Source: Takakia lepidozioides
Lineage: Eukaryota; Streptophyta; Takakiopsida; Takakiales; Takakiaceae
Direction: 5' to 3'
Length of the DNA: 64,000 nt
Assembly (NCBI GenBank): GCA_030704615.1
Contig: CM060731.1
Span: 31,558,001-31,622,000, forward strand
Every line of letters starts with the position of its first letter. Positions within the stretch are counted from its first letter, which is position 1. Under the pieces are notes generated by a model. It was not told the DNA's origin, made no database searches, and saw only the letters and a program-made list of their open reading frames with translations. Position numbers and translations under genes: made by a program. This document shows, piece after piece, positions 34,797-46,917 of the stretch.

Positions 34797-35903
34797 ATGG
34801 AGAAAAAAGAAGGGAGTGAGGAAGAAAGGAAAAAAAATGCAGACATGCAAAGTAATGAAGAGACTTTGGCTGAAGTAATATGTCAGACCAAAGCAGAAAT
34901 TACCATTGGACAGCTATTAGCTGTGGCACCTTATTGTAGGCACAGGCTGTATCAAGCAATCAATCGAATTGCCCAAGAGACAGGAAACACAGACCTGAAC
35001 AGCAAGGTGACCAGTTATAATGTGAAGCCGGAAGGGCGAGAACCAGTCATGGACTTTGATGATTCTATGCCAGTAATCCAATTGAGAATTGGAAGCACAG
35101 AACTAACTGATGTACTGATAGATGGTGGTTCTGGAGTAAATATCATGACAAGACAATTAAGGAAGAAGCTTGGTCTAAGTAACATGAAACCAGCCCCATT
35201 TACAGTAACAATGGCAGATCAAAGAAGTGTACAGCCATTGGGATTAATAAGAGGAGTTAAGATACAGATACAGAAAATGATCTTTATGATCACAGTAACT
35301 GTATTAAAAATGGATGAAGTCATGGAGGCTTACTCCTTATTATTGGGACGTCCGTGGCTGAAACAGGCCAGGGTATTCCATGACTGGAATTCTCAGTTAC
35401 TAACCGTGCATAATGGGATACACGAGATACAAATTACCACAAAGAAATCTAGTAGATTACCTGCTACAAGAAGACCTCGAGGAGTCAGAGAGTATGACTG
35501 GAGAGGAGGACTGGATGAGGAGCAGGAAGCTACCCTATTGCTGCACACCCAGTGGGAGCAGGTTGCAGAGATGCGGCTGGAAAGCCTAAGTTGTTTGAGA
35601 GGTATCTGCTGTGGTGTAGTGACAGCAACACCAACTGAAGAAGAAACCAGCATTTACCCATCACATTTCTATGAAGAAAGAGAAGGAGAAATAGAAATCC
35701 TAGAAGAACCAGCCACTGTGAGCTTACAGGATGAAGTGGTGACTGGTTGGACAATCACAGCTGATGAGCAGGTGAGAGAAGTAAATGTGGGAACTAAAGA
35801 GGAACCGAGGATGGTGAAAGTAGGAGCTGATTTGGAGCCGGAATTCTTCGAAGAAGCTAAAAGCTTGTTCATCAAACAGAGATGTATTTGCTTGGAGCTA
35901 TGA
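34797..35903 (+). pseudogene. Gypsy-1 aspartic protease and start of RT
   Basis: 368 aa. The protease region reads VIQLRIGSTELTDVLIDGGS with GVNIMTRQLRKKLGL, and YSLLLGRPWLKQARVFHDWN near its end. The active-site triplet is D-G-G rather than D-S/T-G, which occurs in several plant gypsy clades. It continues to EFFEEAKSLFIK, then shifts frame into FAWSYEDLKG-like sequence of the RT start. Confidence 0.8.
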
Positions 35904-37260
35904 GGATCTAAAAGGGATACCACCTGAAGTCTGTCAGCATAAGATTGAACTGGAACCAGGGTCAGTACCAATCAAGCAGGCGAGGTATAGAATGAATCCC
36001 AACTACGCACAGAAGGTTGGAGAAGAGATAAAGAAGTTGGCTGAGGCTAAGTTTATATACCCAAGAGTATACAACTTGGTTGTCACCCATTGTTATAGTT
36101 CCCAAGAAGAATGGCAAACTAAGAGTATGTGTGAACTATAAGAAGCTGAATGCTTGTACGAAGAAAGATCCTTTCCCTTTGCCATTCACAGAAGCAGTAT
36201 TAGACACTGTGGCAGGCCATGAGATGTACTCATTCATGGATGGCTTCAGTGGTTATAATCAAGTGCAAGTGGCAGAAGAAGACCAAGGGAAAACAGCTTT
36301 CATCACAGACTGGGGGGCTTATGCATACAAAGTCATGCCCTTTGGACTTTGTAATGCACCAGCGACCTTTCAGAGAGTGATAAGTGAATCTTTTCATGAG
36401 TATCTGGATGATTTCATGCAGGTTTTTGGATGATTTCAGTGTGTACAGCTCTAAGAATGAGCACTTGCATAAATTGGAGTTATGCCAGATGCAGGATGAG
36501 AGGTCTGGGCTTGAATCCAGAGAAGTGTACTTTCTGTGTGAACTCAGGGGTGCTTCTGGGACACATTGTGTGTAAGAAGGGACTCTTGTGGATCCCAGAA
36601 GACAGAGTCCATTAAAGCCTCTCCACCACCAGTGAATGTTAAGAGTTTAAGGAGATTCCTTGGGCAAACCAGTTATTACAGAAGATTTGTCAAAAGGTAT
36701 GCACAAATAGCAGCACCATTGAGCAAGCTTCTGAAGAAAGATGCAGTGTTTGCCTGGACAGCTGAATGTCAACAGGCGTTTGAGGAACTTACACTGTCAG
36801 TAACAACTACACCTGTGCTGATTAACCCTCACTGGCATGTAGTATTTCATGTTCACTGCGATGCATCAGGAGAAGCGTTGGGAGCGGTGTTAGCCCAGAA
36901 TGTTACAGGAATATAGATTCACCTGTGTACTATGCTAGCCGGTTGATGAACAGTGCTGAGAGGAACTATAGCACAACGGAAAGAGAAGCATTGGCAATGA
37001 TCTATGCAGTGAAGAAATTCAGGCATTACCTATTGGGAAGAAGTTTATGTTTATGTGGATCACCAGGCTCTGATATATCTGGTAAACAAACCTTTGATAA
37101 GTGGAAGGATAGCGAGGTGGTTAATAATCTTGCATGAGTTTGAGTTCGAGGTTATTTACAAGCCTGGCCGTTTGCATCTTGTGGCAGATCATTTGTCACG
37201 ACTAACAACAGGAGAGGCCGCCACAGAGTGGACGATCAGTTACCTGATGCGAGTTTATTT
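35904..37260 (+). pseudogene. Gypsy-1 reverse transcriptase and RNase H
   Basis: RT: SVPIKQARYRMNPNYAQKVG, LSPIVIVPKKNGKLRVCVNY, MDGFSGYNQVQVAEEDQ, MPFGLCNAPATFQRV and the region of the catalytic YLDDF, where a frameshift or local duplication lies near 36415-36430. More shifts follow near 36500, 36600 and 36915. RNase [40 protein letters not shown], then FEVIYKPGRLHLVADHLSR. All core motifs are readable but not in one frame. Confidence 0.85.
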
Positions 37261-37452
37261 GTAATGGAGGTGCAAGGAAGTGCAGATGAATGGTTAGATT
37301 GGCAGTGGCCAATCAGATACTACCTTGCTCATGGTCAGTGCCCACCTAGTTATGTAAGGAGCAGAGGAAGAGAATCGCTATCAAAGCTTTACCTTATACT
37401 ATGGTAGAAGCAGAATGTATAAGTTAGACCTGATGGAGTACTAAAACGATGC

Positions 37453-38817
37453 TTGTACCACCATGAAGTAAATAAAGTTTTGGCGGAAGTTCATAAAGGA
37501 GTGGCTGGAGGTCATTTTGGAGAAGAGACTACCAGTAGAAAGATACTACTCGCAGGATACTGGTGGCCTACTTTGTTCAAAGATGTACACGAGTATTGTC
37601 AGAAGTGTGATGAATGTCAGAGGCTAGGACCTTTGCAGAGATCTGGAAGGATGGCCTTGCATCCTACAATGCCTACGGAACCATTTCAGAAATGGGGACT
37701 AGACTTTGTTGGACCAATTAACCCACCATCCAAGAATACACGAAACAGTACATAATTACAGCCACTGATTATACTACAAAGTGGGTGGAAGCTAAGCTAA
37801 AGCTTTGAGGGACAACACAGCCAAGTCCACAGCAAGGTTCCTGTACGAGAACATACTTACACGATTTGGCTGTCCCTTAGAATTTATCAGTGATCAAGGA
37901 AGTCACTTCATGAATGAGACCATTGAGTTGTTGACTAAAGAGTTTATGATTGTGCATAGAAAGAGTACAACATATTACCCACAGGGTAATGGCAGGCAGA
38001 GAGGCTACCAACAAAATACTATGTACTATCTTGGCTAAGATAGTCAATGCAAACAGAACGGATTGGGATACAAAGCTGCTGACAGCTTTGTGGTCATACA
38101 GGACTTCATATAAAGTCACCACTAAGTATACACCATTCCAATTAGTTTATGGTATGGAAGCCTTACTTCCAGTGGAATTCCTGTTACCTACCATGAGAAC
38201 GGTGGGGAAAAAGAATGGAATTGCAAGACTCCATCAAGGTCAGGAAACATGAATTATACCATGTGGAAGAAGTACGTGCTGATGCAGCTGATAATATGAC
38301 CAGAATTCAGATGAAGCGAAAGGAACAGTTTGATGAAGGCAAGTTAAAGACTTTTAAGACGGGGGATTTGGTTCTATGGTTGCAGAAGAAAGGAAAGATT
38401 CAAGCTTCTAAGCTTAAATCACCGTGGAAAGGACCTTATGTCATACAAAAGATGTATGATAACAACACCGCCATGTTACAAACCATTAACAAAGAAATGC
38501 TGGGAAGAGTCAATGCAAATAAGTTGAAGGGGTACAGTGGTATCCATGACAAACCCCTGCAGCATGATTTGCATGTTGAACCGCAAGAGCAGTCACGGGC
38601 TGCACCAGTGTTACGAACGGAGTATGGAACACTTGTCGCTAGGCCCAGCATATATGACCAGGGTGGGCAAAACAAACGTGACACAGCCTATCACAGCCCA
38701 TCATTATCACAGGCGCAACACAGCCTATCACATCACAGCCTATCACAGCTTACCACATGCATCACAGCCTATCACAGCGTAACACAGTATGACACACAGC
38801 TCAACACAGCCTACTAA
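37453..38817 (+). pseudogene. Gypsy-1 integrase
   Basis: H2C2 zinc region: EVHKGVAGGHFGEETTSRK and YCQKCDECQRLG. Core: WGLDFVGPINPP (D), FISDQGSHFMNETIE (D), YYPQGNGR where the E would follow but a frameshift intervenes; then WDTKLLTALWSYRTSYKV, TPFQLVYGMEALLPVE. The C-terminal part has KTGDLVLWLQKKG, SKLKSPWKGPYVIQKMYDN and NKLKGY. Known role: inserts the element's DNA. Non-functional here. Confidence 0.85.
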
Positions 38818-38820
38818 AGT
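38680..38820 (+). repeat. 'cacagcctat' tandem tract
   Basis: About a dozen imperfect copies of cacagcctatca-like words just after the integrase frame. A related cacag-rich tract sits in the 3' LTR at 43185-43435. Confidence 0.8.
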
Positions 38821-39257
38821 TACACGATCCATAGAATCAGTGACAAGTGACACATAATAACTTCAGAAAATGGCTGAAGGAAGAGAAACGGAAATTACTT
38901 TAAAAATAGACACGTGGAGGTCAGGGCGCGACACACAGCAGAGAATGAAGTGCAAGGACAGGTGTCAAAAAGAAAGAGACAAGAACGGCCGTCAAAGGGA
39001 TGAAAGGCGGGCCCATTAATGAGTACGGAAAAAGGGAACGGAACGAACGGCAAGTACAGAAAAAAAATTCTTCTTGTCACATGTGTGATCCTAGTGGACT
39101 ATCCAACAGGGAAAGTCCACTAAAGAAGATAAAATTTAAAATCCAGTCACAGCGGATACAGCCAATAGAAAACCAGAGAAAGGATCAAGAAAATGGAGGG
39201 AAATTGAGCGCAAGAGGCGGCGTCGTTCTGAGTAACGGGCGTCTCGACAGGACAGGC

Positions 39258-40720
39258 CATCAATGCTATAACTTGGAAACTATGGAGGAACTAACAGACT
39301 ATACGCTCGCAATATTACTTACGCAGTGGCATAGACACGAAAGGACAGAGCAGAGCTTTTCTCTTGAGCGATGCTTGCAAGCCCCGCAGGCTTACAAGAA
39401 TTTACCCATAGCTTTCTGCGGCAACCATACGTTTATGCTTTGTGCACTACAGGCATTCCTGCAGTTGTTACAGCCAAAACAGTTCTGTGAGTCTAAAATG
39501 AAGAGAGTGAGAGGAATGGAGGAAATCAGGGTGAAGAGCACCACAATTCTGCAGAAACAAACGATTGCTACCCCACAGGCGATACAAGATACTGGAGGAG
39601 CTGAGATTGCAAGGATTGCAAAGCCTAGATTGGACACTACACCATAGACAGTACATGTTACAATTTTTGCAGAACTTTGAGCCAAGGACAGGAACAACAA
39701 CGGTGAAGGGAGTTGAATTAATGATTACTCCCCTATACCTCCAGCAATTGTTTCGATTGCCAGCAGGTCAGGTGCATGTGGAGGAACACAGGGCAAGACT
39801 GCAAATAGGGACTTATTCCAAGAAGGGAGTTTCTTTAAAACTCAGGGTTATGCTTGTACCAAGGCTGTGTACCCAGGGTTAAAAGAGGTAGGCCAGTATT
39901 GAACGTTCTGATTGCCATGAAACAGAACCAACAGTATTTGAGCAGATCCTTCACAGAGGAAATACTCAAAGGCTGAAGGGACAAGAGGTACAATGGGCGG
40001 ACATAATGTACAACGCACTGGTAGAGGAGATGAAAAGATTACAAGGTACTACCGCAAAGTCTCCTATCATAGTGTCTGGCCCAATCATTGCTCAAATAAT
40101 CCTTGATTCTGGCATACTTAATGCACAAGAAAGAAGGAAATGGGAGTGTTTGAGCCAGAAACAACTGCAATGGAAGAGCAAGGCTCTTCACACAGTGAGG
40201 GTGGACTAGCAGCAACCCGAGACTAAGAGGCAGAGACGGGGGGAAAGACTGTAGTGGCGGATCCACTGGCTTCACGGATTCCGCATGATAATGTTTCCCA
40301 AGCTCATGGCAGGAAGGGCACAGCAGCACAAAGAAAATGTTATTACTGGAAGCAGGACCTTCAGAGAGGGAGGAGGAAGTTACTTCTGCATCACAACCAA
40401 CACAGCCACTGAACGACTTGTCACAAGGTCACAAGTTATCCATGCAGCTCAACCCGAAATAATTGATTTGGAAAGTGAAGGGTTAGATATTCCAACTACA
40501 GAACAGATAGTGGCAGAAATAGAGAAGGGGACCTTCTCTATGAATATTCTGGTCTGGTCAAGGAGACAGAAATCCCAGAGGTGCAACAGTTGCCCAAGGG
40601 AAATCCTGAGGTGCATATAATACACACACCTGTGTCGGAGGTACCACAGGCGGAAGGTCATGACACTGTAGCACCGGTGATAGATGAAGTAGTTCAGGAA
40701 GAAATCCGGTGGGACAATGG
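39258..40720 (+). pseudogene. Gypsy-1 accessory region, first part
   Basis: Frames MEELTDYTLAILLTQWHRHE (39284-39647), LDWTLHHRQYMLQFLQNFEP with ELMITPLYLQQLFRLPAG (39565-39882) and 40006-40209 overlap in different frames and appear to be one former ORF with indels. The ITPLYLQQLFRLP stretch recalls plant-mobile-domain-like proteins carried by some retroelements, but this is only an impression. Product unknown. Confidence 0.35.
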
Positions 40721-41928
40721 CCTGAATGGTTAGTGAGACATCACACTGTTGAAGATCAGGAGGAACAGCAGCAACCTCACCATGATGACCCTCAACAGGC
40801 AATGCTGATGAGTTCCATAGGCAGGACACTTAATTGTTTGGGGACTTATGTCAAATCCCATGTTCCAATTACCCAATTGACAGCCTTGAAAGAGGAACTC
40901 AGGAAGGAGTTTGAGGCTCGACTTGCCACTGAGTGTGCAAACAAGGTCGATGAAGAGGTCACTCTCAAGATGAAGCAGGACTTGGGAAATACAGAAATGG
41001 CTTTGCAATTGGCCAAGCAACAATTGATTGAGGCAGGCCTCGCGCAAGACCAGTTGCACGAAGCACATAAGCAACAGCTATACCAAATGCAGGTGCAGCA
41101 TGAAAGCAAGTTGCAAGAACTGAATGCACTACATACGGAGTTGCAGACAGTGCATAACAGGATGGCGATACAATGTGCTACATTTACAACTATGCTTGAC
41201 CAATCACAAAAGAAATAAACAGTCAAGCGGAAAAATGTACGAAGGCAGAAGAAGAGAATGTTGAGCAAATGAAGCTCATTGTCGATATGAAGAATACAAT
41301 CTGTCGCAATGAAGATACTTTCAAGCAATACAGGCAGATTGAAGCTGATCAAGAGAAGCACATCGTGGAGTTGCAACAAACCATCATGGCCAATAGAAAT
41401 GAAATCGCGGTCAATAACAAGGCTTGGAAGGAAGCCAATAATCTACTTGCTGCTTATGCGCAATTGGTTGAGCCAGGCGAAGCGCATGGAGGCTTTACAA
41501 CAGCAGTTGGAATTGTACAAGCTAAGAGAGGAGCAAACTCTCAGGGGAACCACAAGCAACTTGGTGGATAACAGCCTTATGCAGGTCTGGTTAGCACAAG
41601 GGCCAGTAGAGGGCAAAGCCCACGGAAGCTCACCCAAAGCGAGATGAATGAGCTCAGGCTGCAGGTGCAGAACATTGCCACAACTACTATAGACAATGTC
41701 TATAGTAGGATAGCAGAGTTACAAGAGGATGTAGACGGACTCCAGACTCAAGTGGAAGACCTCACTTCAAACATCGACCAAAGAGTCTATATCCCTCAGG
41801 AACAGCTAATGGCTTCTTATTTACAAGCCAGAACTTTGGCTTTTCAGTCTTCACAGGAGGTGCAGGAGATGCCAATGATACAGAGCCAGTACCACCACCA
41901 CCACAACAAGTCAGTGTACCATAGCTGA
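40709..41928 (+). pseudogene. Gypsy-1 accessory coiled-coil protein
   Basis: Frames at 40709-41218, 41269-41571 and 41644-41928 share a heptad-rich, Gln/Glu/Lys-rich character: LKEELRKEFEARLATECANK, LAKQQLIEAGLAQDQLHEAH, IAELQEDVDGLQTQVEDL. Probably one long coiled-coil protein cut by indels near 41215, 41470 and 41570. Similar to the reversed fragment at 29158-29755. No transmembrane segment or signal peptide seen, so an envelope role is not supported. Confidence 0.5.
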
Positions 41929-42036
41929 ACCTGTGGTTACTACAACACACCACCACAGCCACCACAGCCGGAGGTATGGGGCAATGCCGCTTTTAACCCA
42001 CCTAAAACTCCAGCTGCAAGGGAGTACAGTAGGGCT

Positions 42037-43035
42037 ATGATTATGCCCTTCAACCAAATTCCCATCATGTTGGATTTGGCTTGGAAAGAATTTAGTCCTC
42101 CGCAGTCATTCGCACATTACTACCAAATCATGCGTATTGGCTGCCAGTGGCAACTAGGACTAAAGTTCTTCCGAACAATCGACATATTGAAGATCATCAC
42201 TTTGCACATACTGGCACGAGGCAGGTACCATGTTGAGGGAATTGATTGCTTTCCAGGTTGTACATGGACTCATTTATACCAACCAAGGAGATAGCAAGTA
42301 TTGTCATGGGGTGCGGGTTATACTACGCTGCTTGTTTTCTGGTACGTTACCACATTGAGCAACAAAAGATGCAAACACGCTTTCAAAGTTATTCCAGTGG
42401 AGATCATTGGGTATTACCTTCGGTGCCACCTCATATGTACCTATATGACCCAAAAGTTATGATGCAAAGGATTCTCAAATTCGTTCATGGTTTCAAGCGG
42501 CCTGCAACCATTTGTCAACACAGAAATTCGGAATTGATGACATTTTCTATAAGGGACATTGGCATGGAAATACTTGCACGCTGCACCAGTAATTGGTACC
42601 CCACTCACTGGACAGACAAGGAGCTCAGTGTCTACACCAATTTTGCTGTTCAGGTTACACCAAGTTGTAAAATACAAACTTCCAGACATGGTAGGACAGC
42701 ATTGTATGCCCCAGATGATTCCACAAAAAGTTCGAAAATTAAAACACCTGAGAGGCGATGAGGATTCTGATACAACTGTTCTTCTTCACCGAATTCTTTT
42801 GACATGGGAGAAGACTATGCAATTCAGATGGAGAGAAGAAGCGAAGGGGATCTCCTATGCCGGAAAGATTACCTCGATATCAGCCTCCAGAGGCCTCACT
42901 TATCCAGGTAGTGATCAACCATCTCCGTCAACCAGAGACAGACCTCGGGCTCGTACACACAGTCCGCCACGAAACTCTCAACGTCAAGAAGGTGCTCACT
43001 CACAAAGGTTTGCTAGTCGAAACAGTAAACCGTGA
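42037..43035 (+). pseudogene. Gypsy-1 accessory region, last part
   Basis: Overlapping frames 42037-42294, 42246-42761 and 42559-43035, the last ending with a Ser/Arg/Pro-rich tail (RDRPRARTHSPPRNSQRQ). No family recognised. It ends 15 nt before the polypurine tract. Confidence 0.3.
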
Positions 43036-43050
43036 GGACACGGCTTTTTT

Positions 43051-43064
43051 GAGGGGGGAAGGGG
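43051..43064 (+). other. Gypsy-1 polypurine tract
   Basis: gaggggggaagggg just upstream of the TG that opens the 3' LTR; the usual plus-strand primer site. Confidence 0.75.
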
Positions 43065-43067
43065 TAA

Positions 43068-44046
43068 TGTTAGAGGACTGTCGGGGGACTTAGACACTTA
43101 TACGGGATCTGTAGGGTACCCTTAATTTTTGCACAGACTGAGACCAACAGGAGCCTTAGGGGTGACAGCAGCGCACTGTAGAGGGGGTTACACAGTCACA
43201 GTCGTCACACAGCCGTCACAGCCCACACAGCCAACACAGCACCGTCACAGTCCACAGCCAACACACCCGGCCACAGCCCGTCACAGTCGTCACAGCCGTC
43301 ACAGCCAACACACAGCCAACACAGCCGACACAACACACAAGCCCGACACAGCCAGTCACAGCCCGACACAGCAAACACAGCGCACAGCCAGTCACACACA
43401 CAGCCAGTCACAGCTTGACACAGCTGTCACGATCATAGGAACGAAGAGTAGGACAGGGAACGACTGTGGGGAACAACACCTGCGAAGGGAACATGTTAGT
43501 TCACAGACGACGGTTTAGTGAGGGAAACGGTTAGAACCGCGGATAGGAGATAAAGGGAAAAACGGGGAATTGAAGGACATCATTCGGAGGAGGACTTCTT
43601 GGTGATAGAGGAGAGGGATCGGCAGAGATGAGGAACGGAAGTGAAGATAGAGAGATGATGAGTAGATGCTTGATATATGCAAGGCTGTATGATATTGTAA
43701 GGAGATTAGAGACACAATGGCTTCGGCCTGATACCTGAAATCATAATCGGATACTTTTACGATACAATCACACTGTGTAGAGAGATCTGAGTGAAGCTGT
43801 GGAATGAATGGATGAGTTGATGGAATCCAATAGATTGATAAAGCAAACTGATACTTAATTATCAATGGTAATAGTTAACATGAATACCAAAAGGGAAACA
43901 AATAGGAACACCCCCATGATACACTAGGCTGTAGGTCATGACTGATTGTTCTGCGCGGGCTGAGTACTTAGAGATTTCCAACTCTTCTAATCTTGGAGTT
44001 TCCGCCTCGAATAGCGAAGGGATGGGTGAGTAAAAGCCGCGCGACA
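43068..44046 (+). repeat. Gypsy-1 3' LTR, full length
   Basis: About 979 bp from TGTTAGAGGACTG, directly behind the polypurine tract, to gcgcgaca. It includes a cacag-rich tract (43185-43435). Its last about 550 bp match the truncated 5' LTR. Confidence 0.75.
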
Positions 44047-44674
44047 GGCCGGACATCTCTTTCGCCATGAACATGGTGAGCAGATTGTCCAACCAGCCTC
44101 AAACCCCACACATGGACCCCATCAAACATCTATTTAGATATATCAAGGTACTGTGGATTTGGGGATTTGTTACCAGCGAGGGGAGGCAAGCATCCTCACT
44201 GGATACTCAGATGCAGACTGGGCCGACGACCTCAACGATCGGAAGTCCACTATAGGATATCTGTTCAGACTAGGTTCAAGTCCCATCTCTTGGGGAAGCA
44301 GGAAACAGCCATGCACGGCTCTGTCTTCGACAGAAGCTGAGTACATGGCTATGACTAGTGGTGCTAAGGAGGCGGTGTGGTTAAGAAGGCTTCTTTCACA
44401 ACTACAATTCCTTGATGAGAAAGAACCCACGCCGATGATGTGTGACAATCAAAGTGCAATCAAGCTGTCAGAAAATCCAATCTTTCACGACAGAACGAAG
44501 CACATAGAAATCCGTCACCATTTTATTAGGGAAAAAGTCACAGGAGGAGAGTTGAAAATCAATCACGTTCCATCCAGAGATCAACTGGCGGACATTCTTA
44601 CTAAGCCATTGGGTCTGACCCTCTTCGAAGAGCTTCGAGATGAACTTAGCTTGGTGCGAACAATTGATTTCTGA
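44047..44674 (+). pseudogene. Copia RT end and RNase H
   Basis: Resumes the Copia pol behind Gypsy-1: RPDISFAMNMVSRLSNQP, LFRYIKVL, a frameshift near 44150, then RNase H with GYSDADWADDLNDRKSTIGY, LSSTEAEYMAMTSGAKEAVW, MCDNQSAIKLSENP and HIEIRHHFIREKV. The acidic residues (D, E, D) of RNase H are present. Ends in TGA before the LTR. Confidence 0.9.
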
Positions 44675-44873
44675 GGGAGTCTGGTTTCTTGGTGGCTGTC
44701 TGGGTCTGAAAGGAAGGAAACTTGTCCACAAATCGCAGCATAATGTGTCTCCGATGGCTAAACACTCCACTCTATGAACGCTGAGTAGATCTATTTTGGA
44801 GAACACCATCGTTGACATTATACTCACTTTGAAGTTGCAGCGGGCAGTCAAACTTCTAAAGTTCGAGGGGAGG

Positions 44874-45198
44874 TGTTGGAGATGGAGATCCACAGCATGG
44901 TCAAGTAGGATTAACTCTTAGATGCTACTCTTAGATGCTACTACTAGGTTTAATATTTAGCATGTAAGTTAGCAGTTACACAGAGAAGCCACCCTGCATA
45001 GTGGTGAGCCCAGTTAAGCTTAGCGATCTATGATGACCACCACACTTAGTTGCTGCCCCACTCTCTGCAAGCTTGACCATCCAAGGGAGAACTTGGACTT
45101 CCCTGCAGAGCTGTTTAGAGCTTCAGTATATAGTGGGCTCTTAGAAAGTTGGAAGTCAGACCTTTTTACAGTAAGCTTTCCTTACCTGATCCACTTTA
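44874..45198 (+). repeat. Copia 3' LTR
   Basis: 325 bp from TGTTGGAGATGG to CCACTTTA, preceded by the purine run cgaggggagg and followed by GCACT (45199-45203). Confidence 0.92.
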
Positions 45199-45740
45199 GC
45201 ACTTGCACAAAAAACAGTTTCCTATTGGAAGCTGATTGATGGATCCTTGAGCCAAAATAAATAGCAGAGTCAAAGGGGAGATCAAACAAGGGTAGAGAAG
45301 CAGCGAAGATCTCACGGATCTTGCTGAGAATTAGCTCTAGCTGATCAATCCCCGGACTCAAAGAGAGTACGTCCTTCTTCGCGATCCATGACGAGGCAAT
45401 TTGATTGCTTCCTGAGAGCACGGGGTTCCTTCTGGGAACCCAAAAACAATGGGGGATATATTGATGGCCACCGATTGGCCGCCCACCAGATGAGAAGCAT
45501 CCGACAACGTCGCGTCCGCGAAAGATTTAAGTTAAAGGCAGAAAATGGCCAACTCGGGGGGTTCACTATTCATATAAATCTCATAACATGCGCGATCAAG
45601 ACATGTTTTTTAATACCTTTGTACTTAACATTGTACACTGATATTGACCCCCCTTATGTATTTTAATTATCAATTTACCCATCCTTTGTGTATAAAAACT
45701 TGTACAGATTTTCAGTTAAAAAAAACCCCCTCCTTGCTGT
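45199..45740 (-). mobile_element. LINE, 5' portion (ORF1-like)
   Basis: On the minus strand the frame SKIREIFAASLPLFDLPFDS and RIHQSASNRKLFFVQV ends at the Copia target site. Joined at AGTGC to 28088 it stays open (VLPLLRLSDVSEL), so both pieces were one LINE before the Copia insertion. The 5' limit is unclear. Between 45740 and 45979 I recognise nothing. Confidence 0.55.
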
Positions 45741-45979
45741 GACGGAGAAGATAGAAGAGGAATTAGAAAATTTTCATCAGGAACTAAAAAATATATTATT
45801 CGAGATTTGTTTCAGATTCAGGGAAACCTAGGTTGAAGAAAATCTTTGGGAATAGTATGCTTATTACAATAAGGACAAAACTCGGGGGATACGAGATTTT
45901 CATGAGGCTGATCTTGAGCTGCCATTTTCAACTTACTTCGTAATAAAAAAAAAGTGATTAGTAAAAAAATCTATTTTAT

Positions 45980-46502
45980 TAGCCGTCACTGCATGTGACC
46001 CCCACGCATCGCACGTTGCGACGTGCTTTTAGCATATATGCGGCCAGGGGTCGCAAACAGTGACGGCACGCCGTCGCAGGATGCGTCCTGTTTTTTTTTT
46101 TGGAAGAATTGGGCAGCCTCTGTTTGTGACACCCGGCCGTCGCCAATGCATTTTGCCATTCATGCCACCATGCGACGGCCTGGCGTAACCAACAAGGGCT
46201 GTGATGGAAGAAAGGGCAAGAAAGGGCTGCATTTTTTGCGCTGGCGACGGCCGGCTGTCGCCAGAAAGGGCTGCCTACTGCCCTTCGCTGGGGGCGACGC
46301 GTGGGCGTCGCACGGAAGGGCTGCCTCCTACCCTTCATCCACCCATGCGACGGCCGGGCGTCGCCGCACCCCGGCACCAAGTGGCGACCCGCGGTGTCTG
46401 TTTGCGACGGCCGGGCGTCGCGGGGTTGGCGTCGCACGCTCGGCGCCGCGCGGGGCGTGGGGGCGCGGCTGGCGTCGCAAAACCCCCCCATTTGCTGTAG
46501 TG
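45980..46502 (+). mobile_element. CACTA element, other end
   Basis: GC-rich block with the same cgacggccgggcgtcgc-type words as 24180-24920, ending TTTGCTGTAGTG (46491-46502), the complement of a CACTACAGCAAA terminus, followed by AGA and repeat X. No opposite CACTA end is found nearby. Confidence 0.65.
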
Positions 46503-46917
46503 AGAGGACACAACGGATTCACACATCCACACAACGTTCATACAGTATTCAAGCACCCCGCCTCACACAGTATGCACTGGCATCAGATGAAAACCACCAC
46601 CCTTACTGCCACGACAGATGGGTTTAAATAACATTAGGGTATAATCTAATCCTAGCGCCACGTGGCACATACATATAGGCTTTCCAGATGCCGTTCGAGC
46701 CTGACCATAGAAAGTGGCCACATCATCCAGTTCTATCCAAGTATATAATAAAGCCTTAAGCCGTTGCCAGCTCATCCTCATGCATTAGGTAGAAGTTCAT
46801 CCAGACTCCATCCTAACTTCGTCCATCCCTGTTACATCCCTTGTACATCCTTCGTACATCCTCCCATCATTTATCCTCTATTCATCTGAGGCAAAAAATA
46901 GGTGAGGGGGGGGGATC
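46503..46917 (+). repeat. repeat X, right part
   Basis: Near-identical to 60445-60886: aggacacaacgg, cacacatccacacaacg, gggtataatctaatcctagc, and a G run before atcctatcatcaca. Starts at the AGA where CACTA is inserted. Confidence 0.88.

Larger units (their letters stand above)
31396..44046 (+). mobile_element. Gypsy-1: Ty3/gypsy retrotransposon with long post-integrase region
   Basis: Order: truncated 5' LTR, PBS, leader ORF, gag, zinc knuckles, protease, RT, RNase H, integrase, a region of about 4.3 kb with accessory frames, PPT and full 3' LTR. Inserted in the RT gene of the Copia element. Its pol has several frameshifts, so it is not autonomous. Confidence 0.9.

Noticed and set aside
40709-41928. 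Envelope-like protein in Gypsy-1
   Set aside because: The frames are coiled-coil and hydrophilic, with no signal peptide or transmembrane segment.
45979-46631. Frames of 170-200 codons, Arg-rich
   Set aside because: Same explanation: CACTA subterminal GC-rich repeat.
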